Assembly: GCF_027887165.1 (NCBI RefSeq)
Contig: NC_077227.1
Coordinates: forward strand, 351,545,207-351,609,206
Direction: 5' to 3'
DNA: 64,000 nt
From: Monodelphis domestica
Taxonomy: Eukaryota; Chordata; Mammalia; Didelphimorphia; Didelphidae
The notes below the pieces were generated by a model. It had not been told where the DNA came from and searched no databases. It worked only from the letters and a program-made list of their open reading frames with translations. Positions within the stretch are counted from its first letter, which is position 1. Every line of letters begins with the position of its first letter. Of the stretch, positions 55,601 through 64,000 are shown in pieces. The position numbers and the translations under genes were made by a program.

Positions 55601-56560
55601 TGATATCTCCACCAAGAGAATTTAAGTTTCTCCAAGGCAAGGGACAGAATTTTGCAATCTTTAGTATTTCCAGGTTGCCAACCCTTGAATTCCTCACAAT
55701 TTCATAACATGGTGCCCAACTTACCTTAAAACAAAGGGCTGGATATGGGAAGTACTGAGATTTTTCTCTCCTGGTCTCAGGGAAACCATTTTTTTTTTTT
55801 GAGATGAGGTGGGAAGTCCTTTCACTATTGAACTCTTTCCTAAGGCACAGGGAGATCATACCTGCTAGAGCTGTGAACCCAAATTGCTTCTAGTGGGTAC
55901 CATTATAAGGGAAAGGAAACTATTGAAGGGCACAGAGGTCAAGTTGGTCACTAATTCTGAAATGGAGTTTGAGCCCTGGTCCTCCAGGATAAATTTACAA
56001 AAAGCTGGCCTTGAACAAATGACATTAACTCTTTAGGTCTATATTGTCTCACTGATCAAATGTTGTTACCTTCCTTGCCCAATATGGAGAGATGGGCCTG
56101 ATGATTTTTTTCTTCATTTATAAGAATTAAGAACACAGAGATCTCAGAAAGCATTTTTGAAAACTCCAGACTGTGCCACTGCCTCAAATCAAGAAACATC
56201 TTATGTTGCCTCTTACCAACTGGATTAAGCAAACATTTCTCCAATTGGTCTTTAAAAGACCTTCCCATTCTGACTTTTCCCTTCTTTCCATTTTTCTTAC
56301 ACTTTTCTCACCTGTAACTCCTTTAGCCTACATCTACTCTTTTCTACTGGCCATTCCTTAGAGACCTTGTATGGAGCCCACTCAAGTTACCACATCAAAG
56401 ACACTTGATTATAAACATAATTCTAACCTCAGTTGCTTATAAGATAACATGGCAGTATCAAAAGGCCTTACTCACCCAAGGAATATGTTCCAAATGTTCT
56501 GGACTCTGCTGGTTTTTCTTAGCTCCAAAATGTGTGTCACTCTCTTAGGAGCCCTTTAGT
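52374..56560 (-). CDS. Unrecognised spliced gene: small coiled-coil protein, about 296 residues
   Basis: I do not recognise this gene. The model, read on the - strand, is: promoter at 56630-56587, non-coding exon 1 ending at 56476, exon 2 at 53858-53558, exon 3 at 53063-52732, exon 4 at 52646-52374, and AATAAA at 52196-52191. The first ATG of the modelled mRNA is at 53843-53841 in a good context (GCCATGA). The exon 2/3 junction is phase 1 on both sides and joins to Ile; the exon 3/4 junction is phase 0. The product is rich in charged residues, with basic clusters (PRQRR, SKKR, RTKRP), a leucine/methionine heptad region at about residues 165-205 and a VKKEP motif that fits a SUMO-acceptor consensus. 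There is no signal peptide. A nuclear, self-associating protein is a guess. It is convergent with ADAMTS2. Confidence 0.6.
52732..53063 (-). CDS. Unrecognised gene, exon 3: basic clusters and coiled coil
   Basis: The acceptor is CCCCTTTTCACAG|TC, with a long pyrimidine run. The donor is ATCCAG|GTAAAG (first intron base at 52731). The exon is 332 bases and enters in phase 1, matching exon 2. It holds KSSQSKKRLLLDSS, GRTKRPCP, and then the probable coiled coil CCELVLLHEEVKELHTRIDA followed by MTIAMNALQQYIQAMHQLLE. Hydrophobic residues recur at heptad spacing. If the donor is not used, the frame runs on for 60 residues to a stop at 52549. Confidence 0.6.
53092..53345 (+). repeat. MIR/CORE-type SINE in intron 2 of the unrecognised gene
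   Basis: AACTAGCATCTATATAGTGC, TTTGTAAAGCATATTAATAA and TGGATAAAGAAAATGAG are reminiscent of marsupial MIR-like SINEs in this orientation. The end lies near 53345. Confidence 0.5.
53558..53858 (-). CDS. Unrecognised gene, exon 2 (first coding exon)
   Basis: On the - strand the acceptor is TTTAACTTTCAG|AAA and the donor is CCAA|GTAAGT (first intron base at 53557). The frame is open through the whole exon; from the ATG at 53843 it gives 95 residues. It begins MRPRQRRVPSWASKYKGTEK, continues KFPQLDRIKYFKHGSEVPYE and VCVELEADIFADPPN, and ends in an acidic/basic mixed stretch. Both splice sites match consensus well, which is unlikely by chance around an open frame of this length. No family was recognised. 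Confidence 0.6.
54545..54690 (+). repeat. hAT-like element, inner fragment
   Basis: GCATCCCAGCCCTGCATCCC, TTTCTAGTAATGAACTCCAG and GCATGCCCACAGAGAGGGCT match the layout of 45570-45680. It lies in intron 1 of the unrecognised gene. Confidence 0.4.
55007..55062. repeat. AT/GT microsatellite
   Basis: (AT)n followed by TATGTGTGTGTGTATATG, next to a GACAGA-rich run. A similar AC/AT run is at 59300-59400 in the duplicated block. Confidence 0.8.
56476..56560 (-). other. Predicted non-coding exon 1 of the unrecognised gene
   Basis: The exon ends at a strong donor, CTTGG|GTGAGT (first intron base at 56475). The start is an estimate, placed about 30 bases after the TATA-like box. The sequence contains no ATG, so the first ATG of the spliced mRNA would be the one in exon 2. 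There is no transcript evidence. Confidence 0.4.
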
Positions 56561-56586
56561 TCAAAAGGATTCAGTGAAATCCTTCT

Positions 56587-56630
56587 GATATTTATTCCTG
56601 AAAGAGGGCAAGCTCTTGCCTCTGATTGGT
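56587..56630 (-). promoter_or_regulatory. Candidate promoter: CCAAT box and TATA-like box
   Basis: Read on the - strand, ACCAATCAG lies at 56630-56622 and GGAATAAATATC at 56598-56587, about 25 bases apart and in the normal order. A good splice donor follows about 110 bases after the TATA-like box. There is no CpG island, which would suit a tissue-restricted gene (inference). Confidence 0.4.
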
Positions 56631-57019
56631 TCCCAACTAATCCGAGGGAGTAAGTTCACAACTTCTTGAGGAATAGACTCCTGAATGTTTTCCAGGAGTG
56701 GATATGGATGAGAAGACAACTGTTCAAAGGAAACTTCTCACCTTCTTAACTACCTCCAAAGTACCCAGGGATTCAATTCAGCCCCTGTACTATCAAAAAG
56801 ATCCTGGACAAAGGATTTACATTTTCTTGCTCTAAGCTGTTTTCACAGCCCAAAAATGTGGGCTGGTACCTTCTTTGTATAATCATGGAGACAGAACTGA
56901 TGACATTGTGATGTTTTCTAAGATAATCTTACCATCAACCCAAATACTACCTTCTCTGGGTGTACTGTTACAAGGGAATCACTTTAAAGGACTGATATAT
57001 ATATATATATATTAATTTA

Positions 57020-57892
57020 AGGTCGCCAAGGAATCAGCTATGTAATTCCTAAATGAAAAACTCAAGTCAGCCGTCAGCCTTTTTTTGGAGTTTAATTACA
57101 ATAGGAGCAAGAAAGGAATTAGAGATATATATATAGAGAGAAGGGAATAGGGCTTAAATACCCCTTCTGTTTAGGCTGGGCCAAAAGGCCCAAGCCCTTA
57201 GATAGCTGGAGCAAAGAAAAGAGACCAGTCCCTATTACTCACGTGTCCAAAATGGAGAAACAGTCTCAGGGGCCCCCACCTTCAGCTTCCTTCAGAGCAA
57301 GCTTCCTCAGAGCCCAGGAACCACCGACCAAAAACTCCCTCCATCAGTCTCCAGACCCTCCTATCTTTAAGGACACCATCCAAGTTGCCTCCCCTCAGTC
57401 CTCACATCTACCAATCACTCTTCATCAATTTCCCTGTCAATGGAGGCTCTCGCTTAACCCAGGACCGCCCAGAGGTTTCTGGCTTTTTGCACATGTCTGT
57501 TGAAGGTCATATTTTCCAATGATTAAATCTATACTCCTTTGCTACAGCCCTTTCTAAATCCTGTTAACTTGAGTATGGTAGAGATTGGAATAATTAAATT
57601 TTGATCTAGGCTGCAGCCCTTACTCAATCCTATTAGGACTGAATAGGGTGGAGATTTATTCCAAGTATCTCCATTGTATCAATTCTAAAATCAATCAAGA
57701 CTCAAAGAAATTCCTGTTCTATGCTTAAGCATAGGTCAAAGTCCTTTCCATTGTTCAGCAAAGGGTTTCTGTCCTAAAGTAATCTTAAGAAGGGAAGAGA
57801 AAGAACCTCCCATGCCAATGGGGTTCCCATTCCAATAGACTATCAGTAAGAAATTTTCCAAGTATGAAATATCCCAATGGTGAAATTTCCAA
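57020..57892 (-). mobile_element. Solo LTR, older relative of copies A and B
   Basis: GCCAAGGAATCAGCTATG, CTCAAGTCAGCCGTCAGCC and GGCCAAAAGGCCCAAGCC parallel copy A in the same order. About 870 bp, with no internal region. It lies just upstream of the promoter of the unrecognised gene. Confidence 0.55.
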
Positions 57893-57954
57893 CATTTATA
57901 AGTCTAAGGAATTTTGAGGTTTACAGTACTTTCCTGAACCCCAGACCACAAATA

Positions 57955-58240
57955 CACACATACATACATACAAGTACAGTATACATATGTATGAATTTTT
58001 GAGGCATCTATTTCTATTTCATAAGCATGTGACAATTAAATATTCATTACACAGATGAAAACTCTGAGTTGAAGCTTCTTTGACATTATTTGGTAAGTGT
58101 CTAGCTGAGGTATAGAGACCAATGTCACTGGGGATTCATTTGTTTGGGTTCAAATCTACCTAGACTGAAAAAGAAACCATCTTGTTGTAAGCACTACCAT
58201 TCCCACTGGTAAAATGAAGGATCTTACTAGAATAACCTAG
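57955..58240 (-). repeat. Inverted copy of 59075-59345
   Basis: Reverse complement shares ACATTATTTGGTAAG, TATAGAGACCAATGTCACTG, GGGATTCATTTGTTTGGGTT and CAAATCTACCTAGACTG with the right arm. The spacer is about 835 bp. Confidence 0.7.
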
Positions 58241-58839
58241 AATCTTGTATGGAGCCCATTCATCAAATAGATCATTGATTCACTGAAGTTACTGCATTAA
58301 AAACGCTTGATTACAAATATTGTAGCCTCCCTCCAATGCTTGTGTCTTCGTTTTGAAGGGACCTTCCATTTATCTGTGCATGTCCCTTATTACATTATTA
58401 TTCATGAATAATGTCCCTCATTAGAATATGAGCTCTTTCCCAGCCTTGAAATGGGCTTTTGCCACTTTTTTAAGGTTATAAAGACAGTGCTTAGTATTGA
58501 GATGTTACACAAAATCAATGCATCATGGTACCTTATTTATTGCTGACTAAATGGGTGAAAGAGTGACTGTCTAAAAGAAGACAAAGACAAAGCATGAATG
58601 GGCTATGGTCTTCACCCTTGCTAGGGGATCCAAGAGATGATACCTCCCTCTCTACCAAGACAAAACTTTATTCTTTACAGAACATCAAATTCATAGGAAG
58701 TTTTCACCCCTATTGTGACCAAATGATGTTGTGACAACATCAACCCACTCAACCTCATCATCTCCATGCCAATGCCACTATCCCCAAAACCATTGCTACT
58801 CCTCATGATCTGTGCTGTGTCCTGGAGGAAATCTAATCT

Positions 58840-59970
58840 TGTCTGCCAGAATGTGGTGCCAAGGATGACCATAGTATTCAATTTAAGAGGAAATGAGGGA
58901 CCTCAGAATCTCAATCTAAATAATAGGTTCCTATGGATTCGGGTTAAATTCTCATTTGTTTTTAAGGACGTGTTGCCTCAGAAAGCACCATACAGAAGGG
59001 ACCTGGTTTCTATGTGCTAACTACAGAGCAGTGCAATCCCAGAGTTTTGAGGAAGAAAGGTATTTTTTCAAGTTTCTAGTACAATCCTTCATTTTACCAG
59101 TGGGAATGGTAGTGCTTACAACAAGATGGTTTCTTCTCCAGTCTAGGTAGATTTGAACCCAAACAAATGAATCCCCAGTGACATTGGTCTCTATACTTCA
59201 GCAAAACAACTTACCAAATAATGTCAAAGAAGTTTCAACTCAGAGTTCCCATCTGTGTAATAGATAGTTAATTGTGAAACAGAAATGGATGTCTCAACAA
59301 TTCATACACATGTATATCATACATGTGTGTATACATACACATATATGCACATGTGTGTTTTATGTATATATGTTCCTGTATATGTGTTCATATAGAAAGT
59401 GACAGAGACAGACAGAAACAGAGAGGGACAAAGAGAAAACTAACCCCACAGGATTCCTGGCTACCCTTACACTTTTCTGCCAAAGGTGGAACACCTGAGA
59501 CCACTTAAGAAGCTTATTCTGCTCTATACTCTACTGAGTTGTCAAAGTGATTTTTTTTTTTTTAAACCCTTACCTTCCATCTTGGAGTCAATACTGAGTA
59601 TTGGCTCCAAGGCAGAAGAGTAAGGGCTAGGCAATGGGGGTCAAGTGACTTGTCCAGGGTCACACAGCTGGGAAGTATCTGAGACCAGATTTGAAACCAG
59701 GACCTTCTGTCTCTAGGCCTGACTCTCAATCTACTGAGCCACCCAGCTGCCCCTTCAAAGTGATTTTTATAAAGCTCTGACTTGATAATTTCATCCCCCT
59801 TCTTAATAAAAACCAAAGATAACATCACTTGCAGGATCAATTATGAAAGCTCCTTTTTGGTTTCTAAAATGCTTCAAATACTAAGCCTTCCTATGTTTGC
59901 TAGGACTCCTCCATCTTTAGTCTCTGTACCTTTTTATTGGCCAAAATTAATATCTAGAATGCTTTCTGTC
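58840..59970 (+). repeat. Diverged direct duplicate of 54310-55510
   Basis: Similar segments come in the same order: a CATTTGNTTT..AAGGA.G..TTGCCTCA piece, TTTGAACCCAAACAAATGA, a GACAGAGACAGACAG-like run, and a GATCAA..AAA.CCT piece like L2. The second copy is interrupted by a SINE at 59554-59754. Confidence 0.5.
59554..59754 (-). repeat. Marsupial tRNA-derived SINE with target-site duplication
   Basis: Full reverse-complement copy. TCAAAGTGATTTT lies on both sides (from 59542 and from 59755). It splits a duplicated block. Confidence 0.85.
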
Positions 59971-60099
59971 ATCATCGTTGCAATTTTAAAAATTGCCTTG
60001 ATTGTCAGGTGCATCCTTGGCTATCAAGGAGTCTTAGATTCTAATTATTGGGAATTCCTAGCTTTGTTAATAAATTGATCAAGCTTGTAACTCTGTGCC

Positions 60100-61292
60100 T
60101 CAGTTATTGCTTTTTGTTTGTTTGTTTTATTTTGTTTGCCAGATTTTCACCCATAGCAGGAGGCAACATGAAAATAAGTACATATATAAGATATATAGAG
60201 TGGAAATAGAAGTGCTCAGGAGAAAGTACTAGTAGCTGGGACAAGTAAGATCAATGCCAGAAAGGCCCACATGGCTCCCGCCTCAGCCTTGTAGGCAGCC
60301 AGACCTTAGACCCCTAGCCTAAGAAGCTTGAGACCATACCCTCTCCACCCCAGGACCAGAGCCTAACCTTAGCATAAAGATAAAAATGATGAAATAGGCT
60401 AGGAAAATAGACAAAAAGCAAGCAAACAAAAAAGATCTTGCCATAGAAAGCTATTATGATGATAGAGAAGATTGAAACAAACTTGACAGAGGGCAATAGT
60501 ACCCAAACTATTACTTGGAAAATGTGAGATGGTGTTAGGCCCAAAAAGAACTCCTAAAGGAGTGCAAAAAGGATTTAAAAAATCAAATGAGAGAAGTAGA
60601 AGAAAAATTGGAGAAAGAATAAGAATGAAATAAGAAAATCATGAAAAAAGAATCAACAGCTTGGTAAAGCACCCCCCCAAAAAAATGGTGAAATGGTTTA
60701 CAAAGACTTGCCAAAGAAACGAATAAGTAAAATTGGCCAAAAAAAAGATCCAAGAGATATAATTTAAGGATTATTGGACTGCCTAAAAGCCATGATTGAA
60801 AAAAAAAAGAGCCTGAACATCACATTACAAGAAATTATTAAGGAAAATTGCCCTAATATTCTTTAACAAGAGGTAAAATAGACATGGAAAGAATCCACCA
60901 ATCACTTCCTTAAAGAGATCCCAAAATGAAAACTACCAGGCATATTATAATCAAATTCCAATACTCCAAGGCCAAGGAAAAAATACTATAAATAGCCAGA
61001 AAGAAATAATTTAAATATCAGGGAGCCAGAGTCAGGATTGCATAGGATTTAGCAGCTCCTACATTAAAGGATTAGAGGGCTGAGAATATAATATTCCATA
61101 AGACAAAAGACCTAAAACAACATCCAAGAATCACTTATTCAGCAAAACTGAGTATAATCCTTAGCCAAAGGGAAAAAGACTTGTTTGTTCAAAAATATTT
61201 GTAGGAGCTCTTTTTGTTGTGGCAAAGAATTACAAAGTAAGAGTATGCCCATCAGTTGGGGAATGGCTAAACAAGTTGTGGTATATAATTAT
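60100..61292 (+). repeat. HAL1/L1-like LINE, interrupted at its 3' side
   Basis: AAGGAAAATTGCCCTAATAT, CCAATACTCCAAGGCCAAGG, AACATCCAAGAATCACTTAT and CATCAGTTGGGGAATGGCTA are landmarks of this family. The coding region is broken by many stops and small gaps. A tRNA-SINE lies in its 3' part at 61296-61499. Confidence 0.55.
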
Positions 61293-61295
61293 AAT

Positions 61296-61499
61296 CTTTT
61301 TTTTTTTAACCCTTACCTTCCATCTTGGAATCAATATTGTGTATTGGTTCCAAGGCAGAAGAGTAGTAAGGACTAGGCAATGGGGGTCAAGTGACTTGCC
61401 CAGGGTCACACAGCTGGGAAGTATCTGAGGCCAGATTTGAACCCAAGATCTCCCAGCTCCAGGCCTGGATCTCTACCCATTGAGTCACCTTGCTGCTCC
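61296..61499 (-). repeat. Marsupial tRNA-derived SINE inserted in a HAL1/L1-like element
   Basis: Full reverse-complement copy with a T-run tail. It interrupts the 3' region of the LINE to its left right after GTTGTGGTATATAATT. Confidence 0.8.
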
Positions 61500-62560
61500 T
61501 GTTCTACCAGTCTTTTGGAGCTCACAAAGCAGCATATAATCTGTTCTATCTCCAATAATTCTTCGACAAAAGCACAATAAAATAAGCATGAAGAGGAAAA
61601 GATTACAGGGCTCATGTGATCATGAGCCGTATTGTTAACTTGTTCTGAAAAAGCAGACCAATGGTACTAGCTTAGTGCTTCTCATTGGAACACATTCATG
61701 CAGGGAAAGAGTTGCTCGGATAGGGATCTTCCATGCACTCTCAGTTCCAGCTCAGTCATTGGTCTAAAGGCTTTTAATAAGCAGAAAACGTTTGTACATG
61801 CTCTGAAGCAGAAAGCTAGGTCCCTCCATTCCTTGTCATCAGACACTTCCAGAAGTAGACCCCAAAAGCCACAAACTCCTAGGACAGGCTGCCTTGCCCA
61901 ACCTCTATAACAACCATGTTCCAGCATTCTTTCCAAATGCACTGAATCCAGAGTGATTGTGAAGTCATTTTGTTATACAGACTATAACTGACCCTGTCAG
62001 AATGCTAAAAGTCTTCCTTGTTTTCTCTGAATTCAGGCCATCTTTCAAGGAAAATAGAATCAAATGTTTCATTAAACCATCCACTTGGTCCTTGAACCCT
62101 TTCTAGGATAGCTCTTCTACATGCTAGTCTTATTAACCCCCAACCCAATGTTTTACTGTCCCTTGTAGACATATTTCAGTATACTTATAGCCAGTCTCCT
62201 TGTCTTAATTAGATGGCAACCTCTCAAAGGCAGACTAGACAGCAGTGTTTTCATTTTTAAAATTATTTCTATTTTATATTGTTGGTAGTTCTCCAAAGTT
62301 TGAAATCCAGTGGCTGTTTGGAAATGCATTTTATATATTAATTAAGTGCTAAATGGGTCAAGTTACAGTTTTTGTCTTGGAACGGCTTTTCAAAAATCCC
62401 TTATAACATAACTTCAACCCATCTTTCAGAGCTTATTATACATTGTTCTTGTTCCTTCTGGTTGGTTCCAGCCAACCTGGCCTCCACTTTGTTCCTCGTA
62501 TATTTATCTCCACAGATCTAAACAATCCAAAAAACATAAATTGCTCATGAGTAGGCTCAG
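61500..62560. other. Intergenic, nothing recognised
   Basis: Two overlapping open frames, at 61682-61942 (-) and 61698-61910 (+), lie here, but neither has splice or family support. Confidence 0.45.
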
Positions 62561-63035
62561 CCAATATACTAAAAACAACAATTCTACCCTAAATTAATTT
62601 ACTTATTCAGTGCCATACAATCACATTACCCAAAAATGATTTCTTAGAGCTAGAAAAAAGAATAACAAAACGAATCTGGAAGAACAAAAGTCCTAGACTA
62701 TCAAGGGAATTAATGGGAAAGAATAGAAAAGAAGCTGATTTAACTGTACCAGATCTCAAACTATATTATAAAGTGGCAACCATCAAAACAATCTGGTACT
62801 AAGAAACAGAATGGTGGATCAATGGATGAGATTAGGCACTCAACACACAATGGTAAATGACTTGGCAAATGACCTAGTGTTAGACAAACCCAAAGATCCA
62901 AGGTTTTAGAAGAACTATTTGACTAAAACTGCTGGGAAAACTGGAAAATGGTATGGCAGAAATTAGGCATAGACCAACACCTCATACCATATGCCAACGT
63001 AAAATCAAAATGGGTACATGATTTAGAAATAAAGG
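62560..63035 (+). repeat. L1 ORF2 3' region, left piece
   Basis: GTGCCATACAATCACATTAC, GATCTCAAACTATATTATAA and AAAACTGCTGGGAAAACTGG encode pieces like the L1 ORF2 C-terminal region (LPDLKLYYK-like and NCWENW-like). It resumes at about 63680. Confidence 0.65.
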
Positions 63036-63040
63036 GTGAT

Positions 63041-63235
63041 GGGGCAGCTGGGTGGCTCAGTGGATTGAGAGCCAGGCCCAGAGATGGGAAGTCCTAGGTT
63101 CAAATTTGACCTCAGACACTTCCCAGCTGTGTGACCCTGGGCAAGTCACTTAACCCCCATTGCCTAACCCATACCACTCTTCTGCCTTGGAACCAACACC
63201 CAGTATAGATTCCAAGACGGAAAAGTAAGAGTTGA
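63041..63235 (+). repeat. Marsupial tRNA-derived SINE inserted in L1 ORF2
   Basis: GGGGCAGCTGGGTGGCTCAG starts a full-length + copy. A GAAAGGAAGGAAGG run follows the tail. Confidence 0.85.
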
Positions 63236-63267
63236 AAGAAAGGAAGGAAGGAAGGAGGTGTCAACAT

Positions 63268-63644
63268 GGAAATCTAGAAGTTCCCAGTTTATTTAGTTGA
63301 GAGGTAGAAAGCCCAGGTTTTGACCTCATCACAGGAGAGGTCCCCCACCCCCCCACCAGGGAAGGTCACACTTTACCAGACAATAGACAACCACTTCAGG
63401 TGGGAGGTAAATCCCATCCCAAGTCAAGTAGCTCTTCTGTCTCCAGAAGCCTCTCCTAGTATATCACACCCTCCTATCGGATCGAACTTCAGCCAGTGAG
63501 GCTGACCTACTGAGCCAAAGCTGAAGTGGATGTCTATTGTCTGGTGAAGTGGGACCTTCCCTCAGGGGGAACTTCTCCTGTGATGAGGTCAAAACCTGGG
63601 CTTTCTACCTCCCAACTGAATAAACTGGAGACTTCTAGATTTCC
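63268..63644. mobile_element. Foldback element with arms of about 130 bp
   Basis: The left arm 63268-63399 and right arm 63521-63644 are reverse complements with few mismatches. They share GGAAATCTAGAAG at the tips, GGTAGAAAGCCCAGG, TTTTGACCTCATCACAGGAG and CCAGACAATAGACA. The loop, 63400-63520, is unique. It could be a non-autonomous DNA element or two facing ends of another repeat. No coding capacity. Confidence 0.65.
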
Positions 63645-63679
63645 CTCTATAACAAATTAGGGGAGCACAAAATAGTTTG

Positions 63680-63870
63680 CCTGGCAAACCTATGAATAAG
63701 GGAAGAATTTAGGTCAAAACAAGTCTAGAAAATGTTATGACACAAAATAATGTCACTAAATTAAATTAAGAAGTTTTTGCACAAACAAAATCAATGTAAT
63801 CAATTTCAAATAATTACATTTAGACTGCCAGAACAAGTTTGAAATAGCTATTTCAAGGCATTTCCCATCA
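63680..63870 (+). repeat. L1 ORF2 3' region, right piece
   Basis: AATTAAGAAGTTTTTGCACA and the following AACAAAATCAATG stretch correspond to the L1 ORF2 KLKSFCTAK-like region. It continues the piece that ends at 63035 after the SINE and the foldback element. Confidence 0.5.
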
Positions 63871-64000
63871 AATACAAAAAAACCCTGCATCTGGTCTGTC
63901 ACTGAAAAACATTTTATAGCAGTAGCCTCTTAAAAATCAGTGAACCCTGAGGATTTGTTGTAAATACACCTGTTGAAAAAAAAAACGGTTGATCTACTTC

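Noticed and set aside
59562-59840. 92-codon frame containing WLSRLRVRPRD-like sequence
   Set aside because: It is a translation of the tRNA-derived SINE. Similar short peptides arise from most SINE copies in the window.

Overview
The window is mammalian, and specifically marsupial, nuclear DNA. It carries many copies of the tRNA-derived SINE typical of marsupials (body beginning near GGGCAGCTGGGTGGCTCAG), Mar1-type CORE-SINEs, MIR, L2 and L3/CR1 fossils, marsupial L1 3' ends and endogenous-retrovirus LTRs. Genes are split into short exons with GT-AG introns. I cannot decide the species from sequence alone. No prokaryotic features, CRISPR arrays, rRNA or functional tRNA genes were seen.

Left half (about 8.4-31.1 kb, + strand): the last seven coding exons of ADAMTS2, the procollagen I N-proteinase. 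In order they encode the end of the spacer, thrombospondin type-1 repeats 2, 3 and 4, a linker, and the C-terminal PLAC domain with its tail. All exon junctions keep phase and the reading frame ends at 31129-31131. Exons for the signal peptide, prodomain, metalloprotease, disintegrin, TSR1 and cysteine-rich region lie to the left of the window, so bases 1-8438 are intron. The introns are packed with SINEs and old LINEs, including an L3/CR1 fossil at 2.1-6.8 kb. One stretch, 22666-24560, directly after the linker exon, is free of repeats I recognise and ends in an ATTAAA signal. It could be an alternative 3' end.

Middle (about 31-52 kb): the ADAMTS2 3' UTR of uncertain length, then repeat-rich intergenic DNA. 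This holds solo LTRs, L1 pieces (one a clean 5'-truncated insertion with a 15-bp target-site duplication), hAT-like elements, and an inverted duplication (about 37.1-37.5 against 39.3-39.9 kb).

Right part (about 52.2-56.7 kb, - strand, convergent with ADAMTS2): a small spliced gene that I do not recognise. It has a CCAAT/TATA-like promoter, a non-coding first exon, coding exons whose phases match, a coiled coil, basic clusters and an AATAAA signal. It is the best candidate here for something undescribed. From 57 kb to the end there are LTRs, duplicated and inverted blocks, a HAL1/L1-like element, and an L1 ORF2 fossil interrupted by a SINE and a foldback element.
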